Assembly (NCBI RefSeq): GCF_038007465.1
Contig: NZ_JBBOXF010000001.1
Location: 3,421,001 to 3,485,000, forward strand
DNA length: 64,000 bases
Reading direction: 5' to 3'
From: Sporosarcina sp. FSL K6-1508
GTDB lineage: Bacteria; Bacillota; Bacilli; Bacillales_A; Planococcaceae
In this document: in pieces, positions 19,628 to 28,560 of the stretch
How the letters are laid out: each line of letters starts with the position of its first letter
How positions within the stretch are numbered: the stretch's first letter is position 1
Program-made: the position numbers and the translations under genes
The notes under the pieces: generated by a model
The model's database searches: none
The model's input: the letters and a program-made list of their open reading frames with translations, nothing else
Told to the model about the DNA's origin: nothing

Positions 19628-21244
19628 ATGATAGCAGTCAGTAATGTAAGTCTTCAATTCGGCGACCGCAAGCTGTTTGAAGATGTGAATATACAGTTTA
19701 ATCCAGGCCATTGTTATGGTCTAATTGGTGCAAACGGTGCGGGTAAATCAACATTCCTTAAAATCTTGTCCGGTGAACTTGAGCCGCAATCTGGTAATGT
19801 CATTATGAACAAAGATGAACGCCTTGCTATTCTGAAACAGAACCATTTTGAATATGAAGAAAGCGTCGTACTCGATACGGTCATTATGGGTCACAAACGC
19901 TTGTATGACATTATGATGGAGAAAAACGCTATCTACGCAAAAGAGGATTTTTCAGATGAGGACGGCATGCGCGCAGCTGAACTTGAAGGCGAATTTGGAG
20001 ACCTAAACGGTTGGGAAGCCGAATCAGAAGCGGCAATTCTTTTACAAGGACTTGGTCTTGCTGATGAATATCACCAATTGAAGATGTCTGAACTAAACGG
20101 TTCCGATAAAGTGAAAGTGCTTCTTGCACAAGCATTATTTGGCAAGCCTGACGTTCTTCTTCTCGATGAGCCTACAAACTCACTTGATTTGAAAGCAATT
20201 CAATGGCTTGAAGAATTTCTCATTAACTTCGATAACACACTTATTGTTGTATCCCATGACCGTCACTTCTTAAACAAAGTTTGTACGCAAATTGCGGATG
20301 TTGACTTTTCGAAAATCCAAGTCTACCCTGGTAACTATGATTTCTGGTATGAGTCAAGCCAACTTGCATTGAAAATGTCACAAGACCAAAATAAGAAAAA
20401 AGAAGAGAAAATTAAAGAACTTCAGGCATTCGTTGCACGTTTCAGTGCCAATGCTTCGAAATCCAAACAAGCTACTTCTCGTAAGAAAACACTTGAAAAA
20501 ATTGAGTTGGACGATATCAAACCTTCTTCTCGCCGCTATCCGTTCGTTAATTTCCAAATGGGTCGTGAAATTGGAAATGATGTACTAAGCATTCAAGATG
20601 TCAACAAAACACAGGATGGCAGAGTAATGCTTAAAGATGCTTCATTTACGATTGACAAAGAAGATAAGGTTATTCTTCTTGGAGATCCTCTTGCAAAAAC
20701 AGCATTGCTTCAACTTCTTGCTGGAGAGACTGAGCCTGATTCCGGAGCTATCAAATGGGGTGTTACGACAACACATGCATACCTCCCTATCGATAACAGT
20801 GAGTACTTCCAAGGATCGGAACAATCACTTGTTGAATGGTTGCGCCAATATTCACCCGACGACCAAACTGAAACATTCCTACGCGGTTTCCTTGGCCGTA
20901 TGCTATTCTCGGGTGAAGAAGTGAACAAGAAACCATCTGTTTTATCGGGTGGCGAAAAAGTACGCTGTATGCTATCGAAAATGATGTTGACAAGTTCAAA
21001 CGTTCTACTTCTTGATGAACCGATGAACCACTTGGACCTTGAATCCATTCAAGCACTTAACAATGGGCTGATTGCATTCAAAGGCGCAATGATCTTCACA
21101 TCACATGACCAACAATTCATCCAGACGGTTGCAAACCGAATTATTGAAATCCATGATGACGGTACAATCTTCGACAAATTAATGAATTACGATGAGTATA
21201 TGGTGTGGAAAGAACTACAAGAAAAACAAAAAAAGTCTAAGTAA
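19628..21244 (+). CDS. ykpA: ABC-F ATPase, YkpA/YbiT type
   Basis: A 538-residue soluble protein with two ABC domains and no membrane segments. Such ABC-F proteins act on the ribosome. Domain 1 has Walker A GANGAGKSTF, Walker B VLLLDEPTNSLDL and His switch VSHDRHF, with a degenerate signature ELNGSDKVK. Domain 2 has a degenerate Walker A (GDPLAKTALL), an intact LSGGEKVRCML and LLLDEPMNHLDL. Degenerate motifs are, as I recall, usual for the YkpA branch. The interdomain linker is basic and helical (SKSKQATSRKKTLEKI). ATG start behind TTAGGAGGA. This is the first chromosomal gene after the prophage and has its own promoter and terminator. Confidence 0.85.
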   Translation: MIAVSNVSLQFGDRKLFEDVNIQFNPGHCYGLIGANGAGKSTFLKILSGELEPQSGNVIMNKDERLAILKQNHFEYEESVVLDTVIMGHKRLYDIMMEKNAIYAKEDFSDEDGMRAAELEGEFGDLNGWEAESEAAILLQGLGLADEYHQLKMSELNGSDKVKVLLAQALFGKPDVLLLDEPTNSLDLKAIQWLEEFLINFDNTLIVVSHDRHFLNKVCTQIADVDFSKIQVYPGNYDFWYESSQLALKMSQDQNKKKEEKIKELQAFVARFSANASKSKQATSRKKTLEKIELDDIKPSSRRYPFVNFQMGREIGNDVLSIQDVNKTQDGRVMLKDASFTIDKEDKVILLGDPLAKTALLQLLAGETEPDSGAIKWGVTTTHAYLPIDNSEYFQGSEQSLVEWLRQYSPDDQTETFLRGFLGRMLFSGEEVNKKPSVLSGGEKVRCMLSKMMLTSSNVLLLDEPMNHLDLESIQALNNGLIAFKGAMIFTSHDQQFIQTVANRIIEIHDDGTIFDKLMNYDEYMVWKELQEKQKKSK

Positions 21245-21251
21245 ATACATG

Positions 21252-21282
21252 CCGTTTTCCTTAATAGGGAAACGGTTTTTTT
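21252..21282 (+). terminator. Rho-independent terminator after ykpA
   Basis: CCGTTTTCC (21252-21260) pairs with GGGAAACGG (21267-21275), 9 bp with one T-G pair, followed by seven T residues. Confidence 0.85.
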
Positions 21283-21306
21283 ATGTTAAAATGAGTTTTA
21301 TTTCCC

Positions 21307-21334
21307 TTGAACTTGTGCTACTTTCGTATATAAT
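21307..21334 (+). promoter_or_regulatory. Putative sigma-A promoter of the lipoprotein gene
   Basis: TTGAAC (21307-21312), 16-bp spacer, TATAAT (21329-21334), 41 bases before the lipoprotein start codon. Confidence 0.6.
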
Positions 21335-21374
21335 CCGTCTAAATGGGTATAACCATATGAAAGGAGTGTTTTTC

Positions 21375-22043
21375 ATGAGGAAAATGAATCTTTTCATCTT
21401 TTTGTTGTTAGCTGTTCTTGTCTTTTCAGGATGTACAAAAAAGCAACCGACTGCCTTAGACAATTCTGGTTCAACCAATGGTACTATAGGCCAAGATAAT
21501 GTAAATGAGAGTAAAAGTGAAAGCGACGGAGAAATTGCACTGCGTGATCTTTTCCTGAAGGATGGTTCAAATGCACATTATGAAGGTGAAGGGAATGAAT
21601 TCGCAGAACTAGATATTGAAGTGGCACGTCCGTTTGAAGATTATGTTGTCGTCCACGAAAATAATGGCGGTTCCCTTGTTCGTTACATCTATAAAATTGA
21701 GCCGGACAAAATCAGTATCTTGGATAAAAAGGTCGTTGAATTAATAAATGACTTCCCTTCCCAAGCTGAACTGGATGCCATGGACCCTATTGGCATTTAT
21801 CTCGAAAAACCTATCAAAAAAGGGACGTCTTTCGGTAAATGGACAATCGTCGATACAGATGTAACTGTCGATACACCCTATAAGAAATTTGATCATGCAT
21901 TTGTTATCGAGATGAAGGATAAAGATATTGTCAACCGTAAATATTTTGTTGAGGGTTTTGGTGAAGTTAAACGAGAAGACATCATGCAGTTAGAAGACGG
22001 TGAGTTTTTAGTCACTTCTACATTGAAGACAATCGACGAGTAA
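21375..22043 (+). CDS. Lipoprotein of unknown function
   Basis: A 222-residue predicted lipoprotein: signal peptide MRKMNLFIFLLLAVLVFSGC with lipobox VFSGC, a low-complexity Ser/Asn linker, then a folded region with DLFLKDGSNAHYEGEGNEFA, PFEDYVVVHENNGGSLVRYI and KGTSFGKWTIVDTDVTVDTP. Such a domain is common in Bacillaceae lipoproteins that are not characterised. ATG 21375 follows GAAAGGAGTG; earlier in-frame codons reach back into the ABC-F gene. It is monocistronic between two terminators. Confidence 0.75.
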   Translation: MRKMNLFIFLLLAVLVFSGCTKKQPTALDNSGSTNGTIGQDNVNESKSESDGEIALRDLFLKDGSNAHYEGEGNEFAELDIEVARPFEDYVVVHENNGGSLVRYIYKIEPDKISILDKKVVELINDFPSQAELDAMDPIGIYLEKPIKKGTSFGKWTIVDTDVTVDTPYKKFDHAFVIEMKDKDIVNRKYFVEGFGEVKREDIMQLEDGEFLVTSTLKTIDE

Positions 22044-22107
22044 ATGAAAAAAGTTGCACTCTAGACGATAACGGGTTCTCAACCTCAAAGGAAGTACGTT
22101 TACCACA

Positions 22108-22140
22108 GACCTATTCGCAATAGCGAATAGGTCCCTTTTT
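22108..22140 (+). terminator. Rho-independent terminator after the lipoprotein gene
   Basis: Perfect 11-bp stem GACCTATTCGC (22108-22118) / GCGAATAGGTC (22123-22133), loop AATA, followed by CCCTTTTTT. The next 200 bases to 22347 show no other feature. Confidence 0.85.
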
Positions 22141-22356
22141 TGTTGGTGTGTAGCCATTCCTATGTCTTCATCATTAAAAAGCTTCAGCTTCGACAATGTA
22201 TAACCGTCGTTGTAGAAGTTGTTTATACTGCAAAGTTGGTTATTACTTAGAAAGAGAGATCATTTTGTATTTGGGATAATTGCAGGTGTTTGTGGGGATT
22301 TGTCGAATAACTAATAATAATTAAAACTTAAAAGACCTACATAAGAGGTGTTGGTT

Positions 22357-22797
22357 GTGAAGAAAATTTTTATGTCCCTTTCTCTCCTTTTTATTTCTAC
22401 CTTGCTTTTGATGGGCTGCAGTAATAATGAGGAAAAACTAGGGGAAATGAAGGTGAAGCAATTAACCCGGATTGATGTTCAAGCAGTGAACAATGATGAA
22501 AGCTATAACGAAGCTATAATAATTACCGATAAAGAAACAGTGGATTTATCAAAAGAGGCGTTTGAACAAATTAACTGGGAACAAAATGTAAAAGCAGAGA
22601 TGAATAGAAGAGTGGATGTAAAAGTAACTTTATTTTTCAATATTGACGAAAATATGCCCGAGAATTTAGTTGAATACTTCATTTGGTTTAATCAGGGGAA
22701 TGAAACGGCAACAATTATTGACAGGGTTGAAAATGCTTACGGTACATTGGACAAGGAAAATGCCAATACATTGAAAAAACTAATGTTAAACAAATAA
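22357..22797 (+). CDS. Small lipoprotein of unknown function
   Basis: A 146-residue predicted lipoprotein. GTG 22357 follows AAGAGGTG. Signal peptide MKKIFMSLSLLFISTLLLMGC with lipobox LLMGC, then a single domain with KQLTRIDVQAVNNDESYNEA, SKEAFEQINWEQNVKAEMNR and VEYFIWFNQGNETATIIDR, ending in NANTLKKLMLNK. The pattern is like the YhfM/YuaB-type small lipoproteins that carry one alpha/beta domain, but I cannot assign a family with confidence. It is separated from its neighbours by hairpins on both sides. Confidence 0.7.
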   Translation: MKKIFMSLSLLFISTLLLMGCSNNEEKLGEMKVKQLTRIDVQAVNNDESYNEAIIITDKETVDLSKEAFEQINWEQNVKAEMNRRVDVKVTLFFNIDENMPENLVEYFIWFNQGNETATIIDRVENAYGTLDKENANTLKKLMLNK

Positions 22798-22807
22798 AAC
22801 CATAAAA

Positions 22808-22866
22808 GTATTTGCAACTTACAAAAAGTAAAAATAAAGTCAATTGTTTTTTGTAAGATGCAAATA
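22808..22866. terminator. Bidirectional terminator with 20-bp arms
   Basis: GTATTTGCAACTTACAAAAA (22808-22827) pairs with the run ending at 22866, with one mismatch and a 19-base loop. It separates the convergent lipoprotein and DUF1033 genes. Confidence 0.7.
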
Positions 22867-22877
22867 CGCGTTTCATC

Positions 22878-23186
22878 CTACTCATTTGCTTTATAAAAAG
22901 CATCAGGCTTTCCATCTTTCATTAAGATAATGCCGTGATATAATTGAAGATCCTCATCACAACCATCACAGAAATTTATCTCGTCCTCAGACCAAAATGC
23001 ATAAAAACAATCTTTTTTCATGGCTTCACGTCTATGTTTTTTCCTTAATTCAGCAATCATTTTTTTTGAATATGCCGTTGCTAACTCGATGTCTTCAAAT
23101 GCATGGCGGGAACGGATTGTTTCTTCCCAATCCTCAAACATCCACCACGGTTCATAATCTGCTTTCATATAAATCACTTCAAACAT
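22878..23186 (-). CDS. DUF1033 family protein
   Basis: A 102-residue cytosolic protein with the conserved features of DUF1033: MKADYEPWWMFEDWEETI near the start, YAFWSEDEINFCDGCDEDLQ and LYHGIILMKDGKPDAFYK near the end. The FCDGCDEDLQLYHG block is the family hallmark. The molecular role is unknown. ATG 23186 is preceded by GGGAGGT; the gene is monocistronic and converges on the lipoprotein gene. The Cys pair in a CDGC setting could bind metal. Confidence 0.8.
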   Translation of the reverse strand: MFEVIYMKADYEPWWMFEDWEETIRSRHAFEDIELATAYSKKMIAELRKKHRREAMKKDCFYAFWSEDEINFCDGCDEDLQLYHGIILMKDGKPDAFYKANE

Positions 23187-23386
23187 TTTCAGACCTCCCT
23201 ATGTAACTCTCAGTTGAATGTTCTTCATTTTAACAAACTCTCCACTGATGTCCAATTAATTGCCTTCCCGCTAAATTCAAATGGTAGGCGTACATTGCAT
23301 TTATCGGGTATAATTGAACTACTGACATGAAACTTTATTCGTTTTGAAACGTATAAAAGTATAAGGTCAAAGGAGGTCTGAACATC

Positions 23387-24049
23387 ATGAAAGAAATCCA
23401 ACAATTTATCACAAGACATTTCATCACAGCACCAATTAGCTTTGGATCATGGCTATACTTCGTTTTAGGTGCGGGTATGAATGTATTGCCGGCGACAGGC
23501 CTGTTGATAGCAATTTATTTGGGAGGAACGTTTTCCTTAAAGCAGGTTCAACTTTCATCTAACTTAAAAAAACTCGGGATGTCCCGTTCTGAATACAGTC
23601 ATATAAAAGGCCAAATTACTGGTGCTAAAATGAAAATCAAACGACTTAATGGCCTTTATGGACAGGTTAGGTCAGTCCAAGCATTTAGGCAGCTTCATGA
23701 AATGAACAGCTTATCTAGAAGGATTCTAGGTATCGTTCGATCGAACCCGCAAAAGTTTTACTCCGTAGAAAAATTTTTCTATGCCCATCTTGATTCCGCA
23801 GTCGAACTGACTTCGAAATATGCGTTGCTTGTCAATCAGCCACTGAAAGACAAAGAACTTCGCATCGCATTACAAAATACACGTGAAACGCTTGGTGATG
23901 TTAACAAGCAATTGGAGCAAGACTTACGAAGCGTTTTATCATCTGATATCGACCAGCTCCAAATGGAAATTGACTTTGTTGATATATCGATGAAGACTAA
24001 AAAACCGCTTCTTGAAATGAAAGGAGATACACATGATGACCGAAAATAA
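23387..24049 (+). CDS. xpaC: XpaC family protein
   Basis: A 220-residue protein. Residues about 10-50 are two closely spaced hydrophobic segments (APISFGSWLYFVLGAGMNVL, PATGLLIAIYLGG); the rest is helical and charged (SLSRRILGIVRSNPQKFYSV, EKFFYAHLDSAVELTSKYAL). XpaC was first linked to 5-bromo-4-chloroindolyl phosphate hydrolysis in Bacillus, but its true role is probably structural or stress-related. It overlaps the yaaN gene by 17 bases, the same pair as in B. subtilis. ATG follows AAAGGAGGT. Upstream, TATAAT near 23319 could be the -10 box. Confidence 0.85.
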   Translation: MKEIQQFITRHFITAPISFGSWLYFVLGAGMNVLPATGLLIAIYLGGTFSLKQVQLSSNLKKLGMSRSEYSHIKGQITGAKMKIKRLNGLYGQVRSVQAFRQLHEMNSLSRRILGIVRSNPQKFYSVEKFFYAHLDSAVELTSKYALLVNQPLKDKELRIALQNTRETLGDVNKQLEQDLRSVLSSDIDQLQMEIDFVDISMKTKKPLLEMKGDTHDDRK

Positions 24050-25220
24050 CCCTATGAAATCAATTGATGAGTTACTTGATAATCCTTTCGATGTTCAAGA
24101 ACCCCTTCTTCCAAAGGAAATGCAAACAGAACAAAAAGAGGCTGGAACAAGTCTTAAACTTATAGATCGTCTATCCCCTGAGGAAAGAGAAAAAGCCAAA
24201 GTGCTTGCACAGCAAATCCCTGTCGGCAACTATGAGGCAATTATCACTTATGGTGCTAATGCACAAGGCGAACTTTCAAAGTTCTCCACTCAAATGCTTG
24301 ATCATGTTCAGGGTAAAGATATTGGACCCGTCGGCGATGTATTGAAAGATTTGATGGGAAAACTGTCTGAAATAGATCCTGACGATTTATCAGACAAGAA
24401 AAAGTCTGGTCTTAGCAGATTATTTAATAAAGCCACTCGATCTGTTCAAGAAATGATGACGAAATATCAAAAACTTAGCACTCAAATTGACCGGATCGGT
24501 GTCCAGCTTGAACATTCGAAGCGCGGTCTTTTAGATGATGTGCAAATGCTCGATAATTTGTATGATCAAAATAAGACTTATTTTCAAGCATTGAATATCT
24601 ATATAGCTGCAGCTGAATTGAAACAGGATGAACTCGCCAATGAAATTATCCCTGAAATGCGCAGGCAAGCCGAATTATCGAATGACCAAATGGCATTTCA
24701 AGAAGTGAATGATATGGCTCAATTCCTCGACAGGCTAGAAAAACGATTGTACGATTTGCAGTTATCACGCCAAATTACAATTCAGAGTGCACCCCAAATC
24801 CGGATGATTCAGCAAACAAACCAAACACTTGCTGAAAAAATCCAGTCGTCTATTATGACGTCCATTCCCCTATGGAAAAATCAGATTGCAATTGCGTTGA
24901 CGTTAAATCGACAAATGAAAGCGGTCGAGTCTCAGAAACTGGTTACAAAAACAACAAATGATTTGCTCTTGAAAAACTCAGAAATGCTAAAAATTAATTC
25001 GATTGAAACGGCGAAAGAGAATGAACGCGGTATCATCGAAATTGATACACTTAAAAAGACGCAAGAAAACTTAATTCAGACGATTGAAGAGACACTGGTT
25101 ATCCAGGCAGATGGCCGTGCAAAACGAAAAGCTGCTGAAGTGGAAATTGGACGAATGGAAGAAGAATTAAAACAGCGCCTTCTTGCTGTCCATGATAAAA
25201 CACAAAACCGTCCTGTTTAA
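24033..25220 (+). CDS. yaaN: TelA/YaaN family toxic anion resistance protein
   Basis: A 395-residue helical cytosolic protein of the TelA family, members of which are linked to resistance to tellurite and other toxic compounds. It has LTEEREKAKVLAQQIPVGN-like sequence (SPEEREKAKVLAQQIPVGNY), SKFSTQMLDHVQGKDIGPVG, DVLKDLMGKLSEIDPDDL and a conserved long coiled coil including FDRLEKRLYDLQLSRQ and APQIRMIQQTNQTLAEKIQ. ATG 24033 behind AAAGGAGA; a second ATG follows immediately. Coupled with xpaC in one operon that ends at a strong terminator. Confidence 0.85.
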   Translation: MMTENNPMKSIDELLDNPFDVQEPLLPKEMQTEQKEAGTSLKLIDRLSPEEREKAKVLAQQIPVGNYEAIITYGANAQGELSKFSTQMLDHVQGKDIGPVGDVLKDLMGKLSEIDPDDLSDKKKSGLSRLFNKATRSVQEMMTKYQKLSTQIDRIGVQLEHSKRGLLDDVQMLDNLYDQNKTYFQALNIYIAAAELKQDELANEIIPEMRRQAELSNDQMAFQEVNDMAQFLDRLEKRLYDLQLSRQITIQSAPQIRMIQQTNQTLAEKIQSSIMTSIPLWKNQIAIALTLNRQMKAVESQKLVTKTTNDLLLKNSEMLKINSIETAKENERGIIEIDTLKKTQENLIQTIEETLVIQADGRAKRKAAEVEIGRMEEELKQRLLAVHDKTQNRPV

Positions 25221-25237
25221 GGGCGGTTTTGTGTTTT
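25201..25237 (+). terminator. Rho-independent terminator of xpaC-yaaN
   Basis: CACAAAACCGTCC (25201-25213) pairs with GGGCGGTTTTGTG (25221-25233), 13 bp with one T-G pair, followed by TTTT. It overlaps the yaaN stop codon. Confidence 0.85.
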
Positions 25238-25267
25238 ACTTAAAGAAAGTATAAGTATTTCCAGCAT

Positions 25268-27169
25268 TCATGTATTTCGAATTACGATCGCAAGTAGCTT
25301 CCTTAATATTCGCAACGTCTGGTCTGTGAAACTATCCACTGAGTTGGATGATGCAGTTTTATTGCCAAAAATCATTGAAAAAAGTGCTTTTTGATCAGCA
25401 GTTGGTTCTTCCGTCGAAAGGAATAGATGGATAATAGAAATACCTTTCTTTTCGGTTTCCATCACCGCTTCCGCTGTATCAATGATACCATTCCGATCAT
25501 AGCCGAACGCCGACGGCTCCCCGTCTGAGAAGACGAGCAGAAACTTATGCTTCTCCGGTCTTGCCTCAAGTTGACTCGCCATCCATCTGATTGCGAATCC
25601 ATCACGATTGTCTTCATTTGCCTCGAACGATAAAATGGACAAGCCGTTATCCTTATTCCGATCTATAAACGTATGCATAAGGCCGAAAATATTTGGTTGT
25701 ACATCTTTTGTTGCGTGATTTGCATCCTCATAATAAGATGATATTTCATGACAGACACCTAATTGACGGAGGACATCGTGAAACAAAAGAACTGCCTGTT
25801 TCGTTTCAACTAATTTGTCAATCATTGAAGCAGAACCATCAACTAACAGCCCGAATACCGCATCGAGATTAACCGAAGGCGCATTCTTCCGGTAAAACGG
25901 TTTTGGCCGTTCATCAATGACCATCGTCGTCAATTTTGACGAGAGACGCCCTTTCATAAGATGCTCACGTTTCGAATCCTGTTTCAAATCGATCCGTTTC
26001 TTCATTTCCTCAACAAAGGAACGGACATACGGCTTCTGCTCTTCTCGCCAAATGGTTAATTTTTGACGATTTTCAACTTTGTCTATGGCCTCTATGCGTT
26101 GTTCTTCATACACGACGTTGACATGCTCTTTACCAAAGATCTTACCCGCCTTCATCTTTTGATCACGCTTGTCGCTTTTGTCACTGTCGTCATCTGTCCA
26201 GCGATCATTGTCGTTCCCTTCCGAGCCACCTGAACCTGTTTCCTCGATTTCGGCTTCCTCATTGCCTGCTGTTGCGTCGTTTGCGTCACTTTTTCCTGAT
26301 CTGCCGTGTTCAAGTTCAAATTCTAGATGAACGCCCGCTTCACTCTCGCTTTCACGATGCCAAGAACGAAAAACCTCTTCGATTGTTTCCTTTGGGCCTT
26401 CCTCACCTTTCTCAGCGTCAGACATCCCATCATGATAATGAAAGACGGTATTTTCTTCCGTCATGGCATCTCCTGCTGAATAATACTGATGCACGAGGTC
26501 TCTATCGATTGAGTGCTCGAGGATGCTGACGATTCTATTTGCGATAAATGTATTATCTGCTGTGTTCTTTGAATCATATGCATGCTGCAGGACGGATTGT
26601 ATAAGTCCATAATCGATGGGAGCCCAGTCGATGGACGTCTCTGTTAACAGTCCTTCATGGAGGGAGATGAATAACTGATTTATCATTGCATCGGCAAGAA
26701 AACTTTTCTGCATATTCGAAGATAATGCATTTCGATGGAAGTAGACATAGGCATCCCTTCTTATGTCAAATGCACTTGCCGTTCCAGGTCTTTCCCTCGT
26801 AATTGTATCAATCAGTCGGAATTCTTCTAACATCAGTAATAGTTCTGAAGCAAATTTACGGAGCGGATGTAAGCTGTTTGTATGGGTGAAGTTAATCCAT
26901 GCATTGACGCTGAAACGCTTCCAATAACCCGCAGTCAACAAATAAATATCAGATAGACGGCCAGCATGGACTACTTCATCGGACCGGTGACGCCAAAAGA
27001 CGCTCATCGAAATAATCCCTTCTTTTGGACGGAATTCGAGTAGCTTACGCTCTGTTAATTCAATGAAGGGTGCATCTGCTAATGCTCGTCCTAGTCGCTC
27101 ATATAATAAAAGCGTTTTGGCATCGACCGTTTCATCATTGAATTGAATGAATCGATTCATCTTCACCAT
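25268..27169 (-). CDS. yojO: VWA-domain protein, YojO/CobT type
   Basis: A 633-residue cytosolic protein with a C-terminal von Willebrand factor A domain. The metal-ion site is DGSASM (about residue 435) with later acidic FSDGEPS. Residues about 270-345 are a long acidic, disordered linker (GNEEAEIEETGSGGSEGND). It forms a unit with the MoxR-type ATPase YojN, as in B. subtilis, where the pair sits beside odhAB. MoxR-VWA pairs act as chaperone-like machines that insert metals or remodel enzymes. The ATG at 27169 lies 10 bases after the yojN stop behind GAGGCG, so the genes are co-translated. Confidence 0.85.
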   Translation of the reverse strand: MVKMNRFIQFNDETVDAKTLLLYERLGRALADAPFIELTERKLLEFRPKEGIISMSVFWRHRSDEVVHAGRLSDIYLLTAGYWKRFSVNAWINFTHTNSLHPLRKFASELLLMLEEFRLIDTITRERPGTASAFDIRRDAYVYFHRNALSSNMQKSFLADAMINQLFISLHEGLLTETSIDWAPIDYGLIQSVLQHAYDSKNTADNTFIANRIVSILEHSIDRDLVHQYYSAGDAMTEENTVFHYHDGMSDAEKGEEGPKETIEEVFRSWHRESESEAGVHLEFELEHGRSGKSDANDATAGNEEAEIEETGSGGSEGNDNDRWTDDDSDKSDKRDQKMKAGKIFGKEHVNVVYEEQRIEAIDKVENRQKLTIWREEQKPYVRSFVEEMKKRIDLKQDSKREHLMKGRLSSKLTTMVIDERPKPFYRKNAPSVNLDAVFGLLVDGSASMIDKLVETKQAVLLFHDVLRQLGVCHEISSYYEDANHATKDVQPNIFGLMHTFIDRNKDNGLSILSFEANEDNRDGFAIRWMASQLEARPEKHKFLLVFSDGEPSAFGYDRNGIIDTAEAVMETEKKGISIIHLFLSTEEPTADQKALFSMIFGNKTASSNSVDSFTDQTLRILRKLLAIVIRNT

Positions 27170-27179
27170 TGTGATCGCC

Positions 27180-28043
27180 TCATTTCACCCAAGTATCCAC
27201 TAATTCCATAACTAGTCTGCGTTCGATCGTATCATCCAGCTTCTCGGCAATAGCATACTGTATGGCACGTTTAACCGGGATATGTTCAGCCAAGCCCAAT
27301 GCGTCGAGTAGACTTCTTACAGATGCCGCTTCGTCGGATAGCAGCCCGTTCATTACCTGTTTTTTTAAATCATTACTGATATGAAAGAATGTCTCAATTA
27401 GTTGCTTTGACGCATTCGGATAGGTATCTGTCATGACCAATTCAAGTTGTTCTCCAGTAAGATAGGGTACCGTGAATGATACGAAACGATTTTTCAATGC
27501 TTCATTCATCGGAGAGGTTCCAACGTATCCTTCATTGATTGCCGAGATAACTGTGAAATCTTCATGGGCATAAATGACCTCGCCTGTAAACGGGTTTGTC
27601 AACATACGTCGATGGTCCAAAACACTATGGAGAATCGGTAATGTTTCTGGTCTTGCCATATTGATTTCATCAATATATAAAATATGCCCTTTTTTCATCG
27701 CTTGAACGACTGGACCTTCGACAAATTCAATTACCGTTTCTCCATCCTTGCTAATAATTGTTTTAAACCCAAGAAGTGATTCTGCATCAAGATCGACCGA
27801 ACAGTTTATACTTTGCATGGGCTGATTGAAATAATGTGAAATGGTCTGAGCTAGCTTCGTTTTCCCTGAACCGGATGGACCTTTCAGTAACACAGGCTTT
27901 TTCAATACGATACTGATAAGCACATCATCCCATAAAAAAGGACTGGGAGAGACATATCCCCCTTCTTGTATTAATCGCACCGCTTCTGCGTCATGGATCT
28001 TGCTTGAACGAAGCTGCTGTTCTTTTTCTACTATCGGGTTCAT
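27180..28043 (-). CDS. yojN: MoxR-type AAA+ ATPase, YojN/CbbQ/NorQ type
   Basis: A 287-residue AAA+ ATPase. Walker A is LKGPSGSGKTKLAQT, Walker B is HILYIDEINMARPETL, sensor 1 is VISAINEGYVGTSPMNEAL and the Arg finger region KNRFVSF. The set matches the CbbQ/NirQ/NorQ/GvpN branch that works with a VWA partner to activate target enzymes. The partner YojO is encoded directly downstream. Neighbouring odhAB makes an enzyme of central metabolism, but no direct link is shown. ATG 28043 follows TAGGAGGT. Confidence 0.88.
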   Translation of the reverse strand: MNPIVEKEQQLRSSKIHDAEAVRLIQEGGYVSPSPFLWDDVLISIVLKKPVLLKGPSGSGKTKLAQTISHYFNQPMQSINCSVDLDAESLLGFKTIISKDGETVIEFVEGPVVQAMKKGHILYIDEINMARPETLPILHSVLDHRRMLTNPFTGEVIYAHEDFTVISAINEGYVGTSPMNEALKNRFVSFTVPYLTGEQLELVMTDTYPNASKQLIETFFHISNDLKKQVMNGLLSDEAASVRSLLDALGLAEHIPVKRAIQYAIAEKLDDTIERRLVMELVDTWVK

Positions 28044-28060
28044 ATTCTTACCTCCTATTA

Positions 28061-28096
28061 AAAAGCCCGCACACCAACGAACTGGGGCAGGCTTTT
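28061..28096 (-). terminator. Terminator upstream of yojN, after the DUF6501 gene
   Basis: AAAAGCC (28061-28067) pairs with GGCTTTT (28090-28096), with further G-C pairs inside after one mismatch. On the minus strand it ends GGGCTTTTTAAT. It would end transcripts from the DUF6501 gene. Confidence 0.6.
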
Positions 28097-28097
28097 A

Positions 28098-28281
28098 GTT
28101 CTTATCTAGAATACAGCACCTACAGACTCAAGGTTGATAGGTTGTAAATCACATAGACACCTCACTAGATTACCAAAGGACGTACTACACTTAGGCTAAG
28201 TATCGACTATGTGGCAAAGAACATCTCCTCGCCGGATCAACTTATGTCCGTCGCTACTGAGTAAGGTACTTTTGCATTTGT
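28098..28281. other. Unexplained intergenic stretch (184 bases)
   Basis: No reading frame with a ribosome binding site on either strand. It contains the small dyad ACTTAGGCTAAGT near 28188 and is richer in GC than the flanks between 28200 and 28255. It could be the 3' untranslated region of the DUF6501 transcript or a small RNA. Confidence 0.3.
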
Positions 28282-28479
28282 TTATTCAAAATACGTTTTA
28301 TAATAGCCTCCGACTTTACCGGTATTATCAAGAATGAAAATGAATTCATCTGTTTCATTTTTCACTTCATACTCTTTACCTGGTGTCAGAACATTGGTCA
28401 CAACATATTTTTCAGCGTCTGCATGCTTACAGACCACAGTACGGATTGCGGGTGCATTCACCCAATCTTTGAATGTCAT
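28282..28479 (-). CDS. DUF6501 family protein
   Basis: A 65-residue cytosolic protein, MTFKDWVNAPAIRTVVCKHA then DAEKYVVTNVLTPGKEYEVK and FIFILDNTGKVGGYYKTYFE. The tail VGGYYKTYF with the LTPGKEYEVKNETDEF core is the mark of this short family in Bacillales. It looks like a small SH3-like beta barrel. No function is known. It is flanked by a terminator on the downstream side and by the odhB terminator upstream, so it is probably monocistronic. Confidence 0.75.
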   Translation of the reverse strand: MTFKDWVNAPAIRTVVCKHADAEKYVVTNVLTPGKEYEVKNETDEFIFILDNTGKVGGYYKTYFE

Positions 28480-28511
28480 TGTTAATCACGCCTTTTCTAT
28501 GGAGTGGATAA

Positions 28512-28546
28512 GGAAAAATCGACCCGTAAACAATAACGGGCCGATT
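28512..28546 (-). terminator. Terminator of the odhA-odhB operon
   Basis: AATCGACCCGT (28517-28527) pairs with ACGGGCCGATT (28536-28546) with one mismatch; the minus strand continues into GATTTTTCC. It lies 160 bases past the odhB stop, beyond the palindromic repeat. Confidence 0.7.
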
Positions 28547-28560
28547 ACCTAACTATTTTT

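Noticed and set aside
20685..20730. Degenerate second Walker A (GDPLAKTALL) in the ABC-F protein as a sign of decay
   Set aside because: As I recall, Bacillus YkpA also has non-canonical residues here and in the first signature, so it is a family trait rather than damage.
19929..21056. Minus-strand frames inside the ABC-F gene
   Set aside because: Antisense shadows of a gene with clear Walker motifs.
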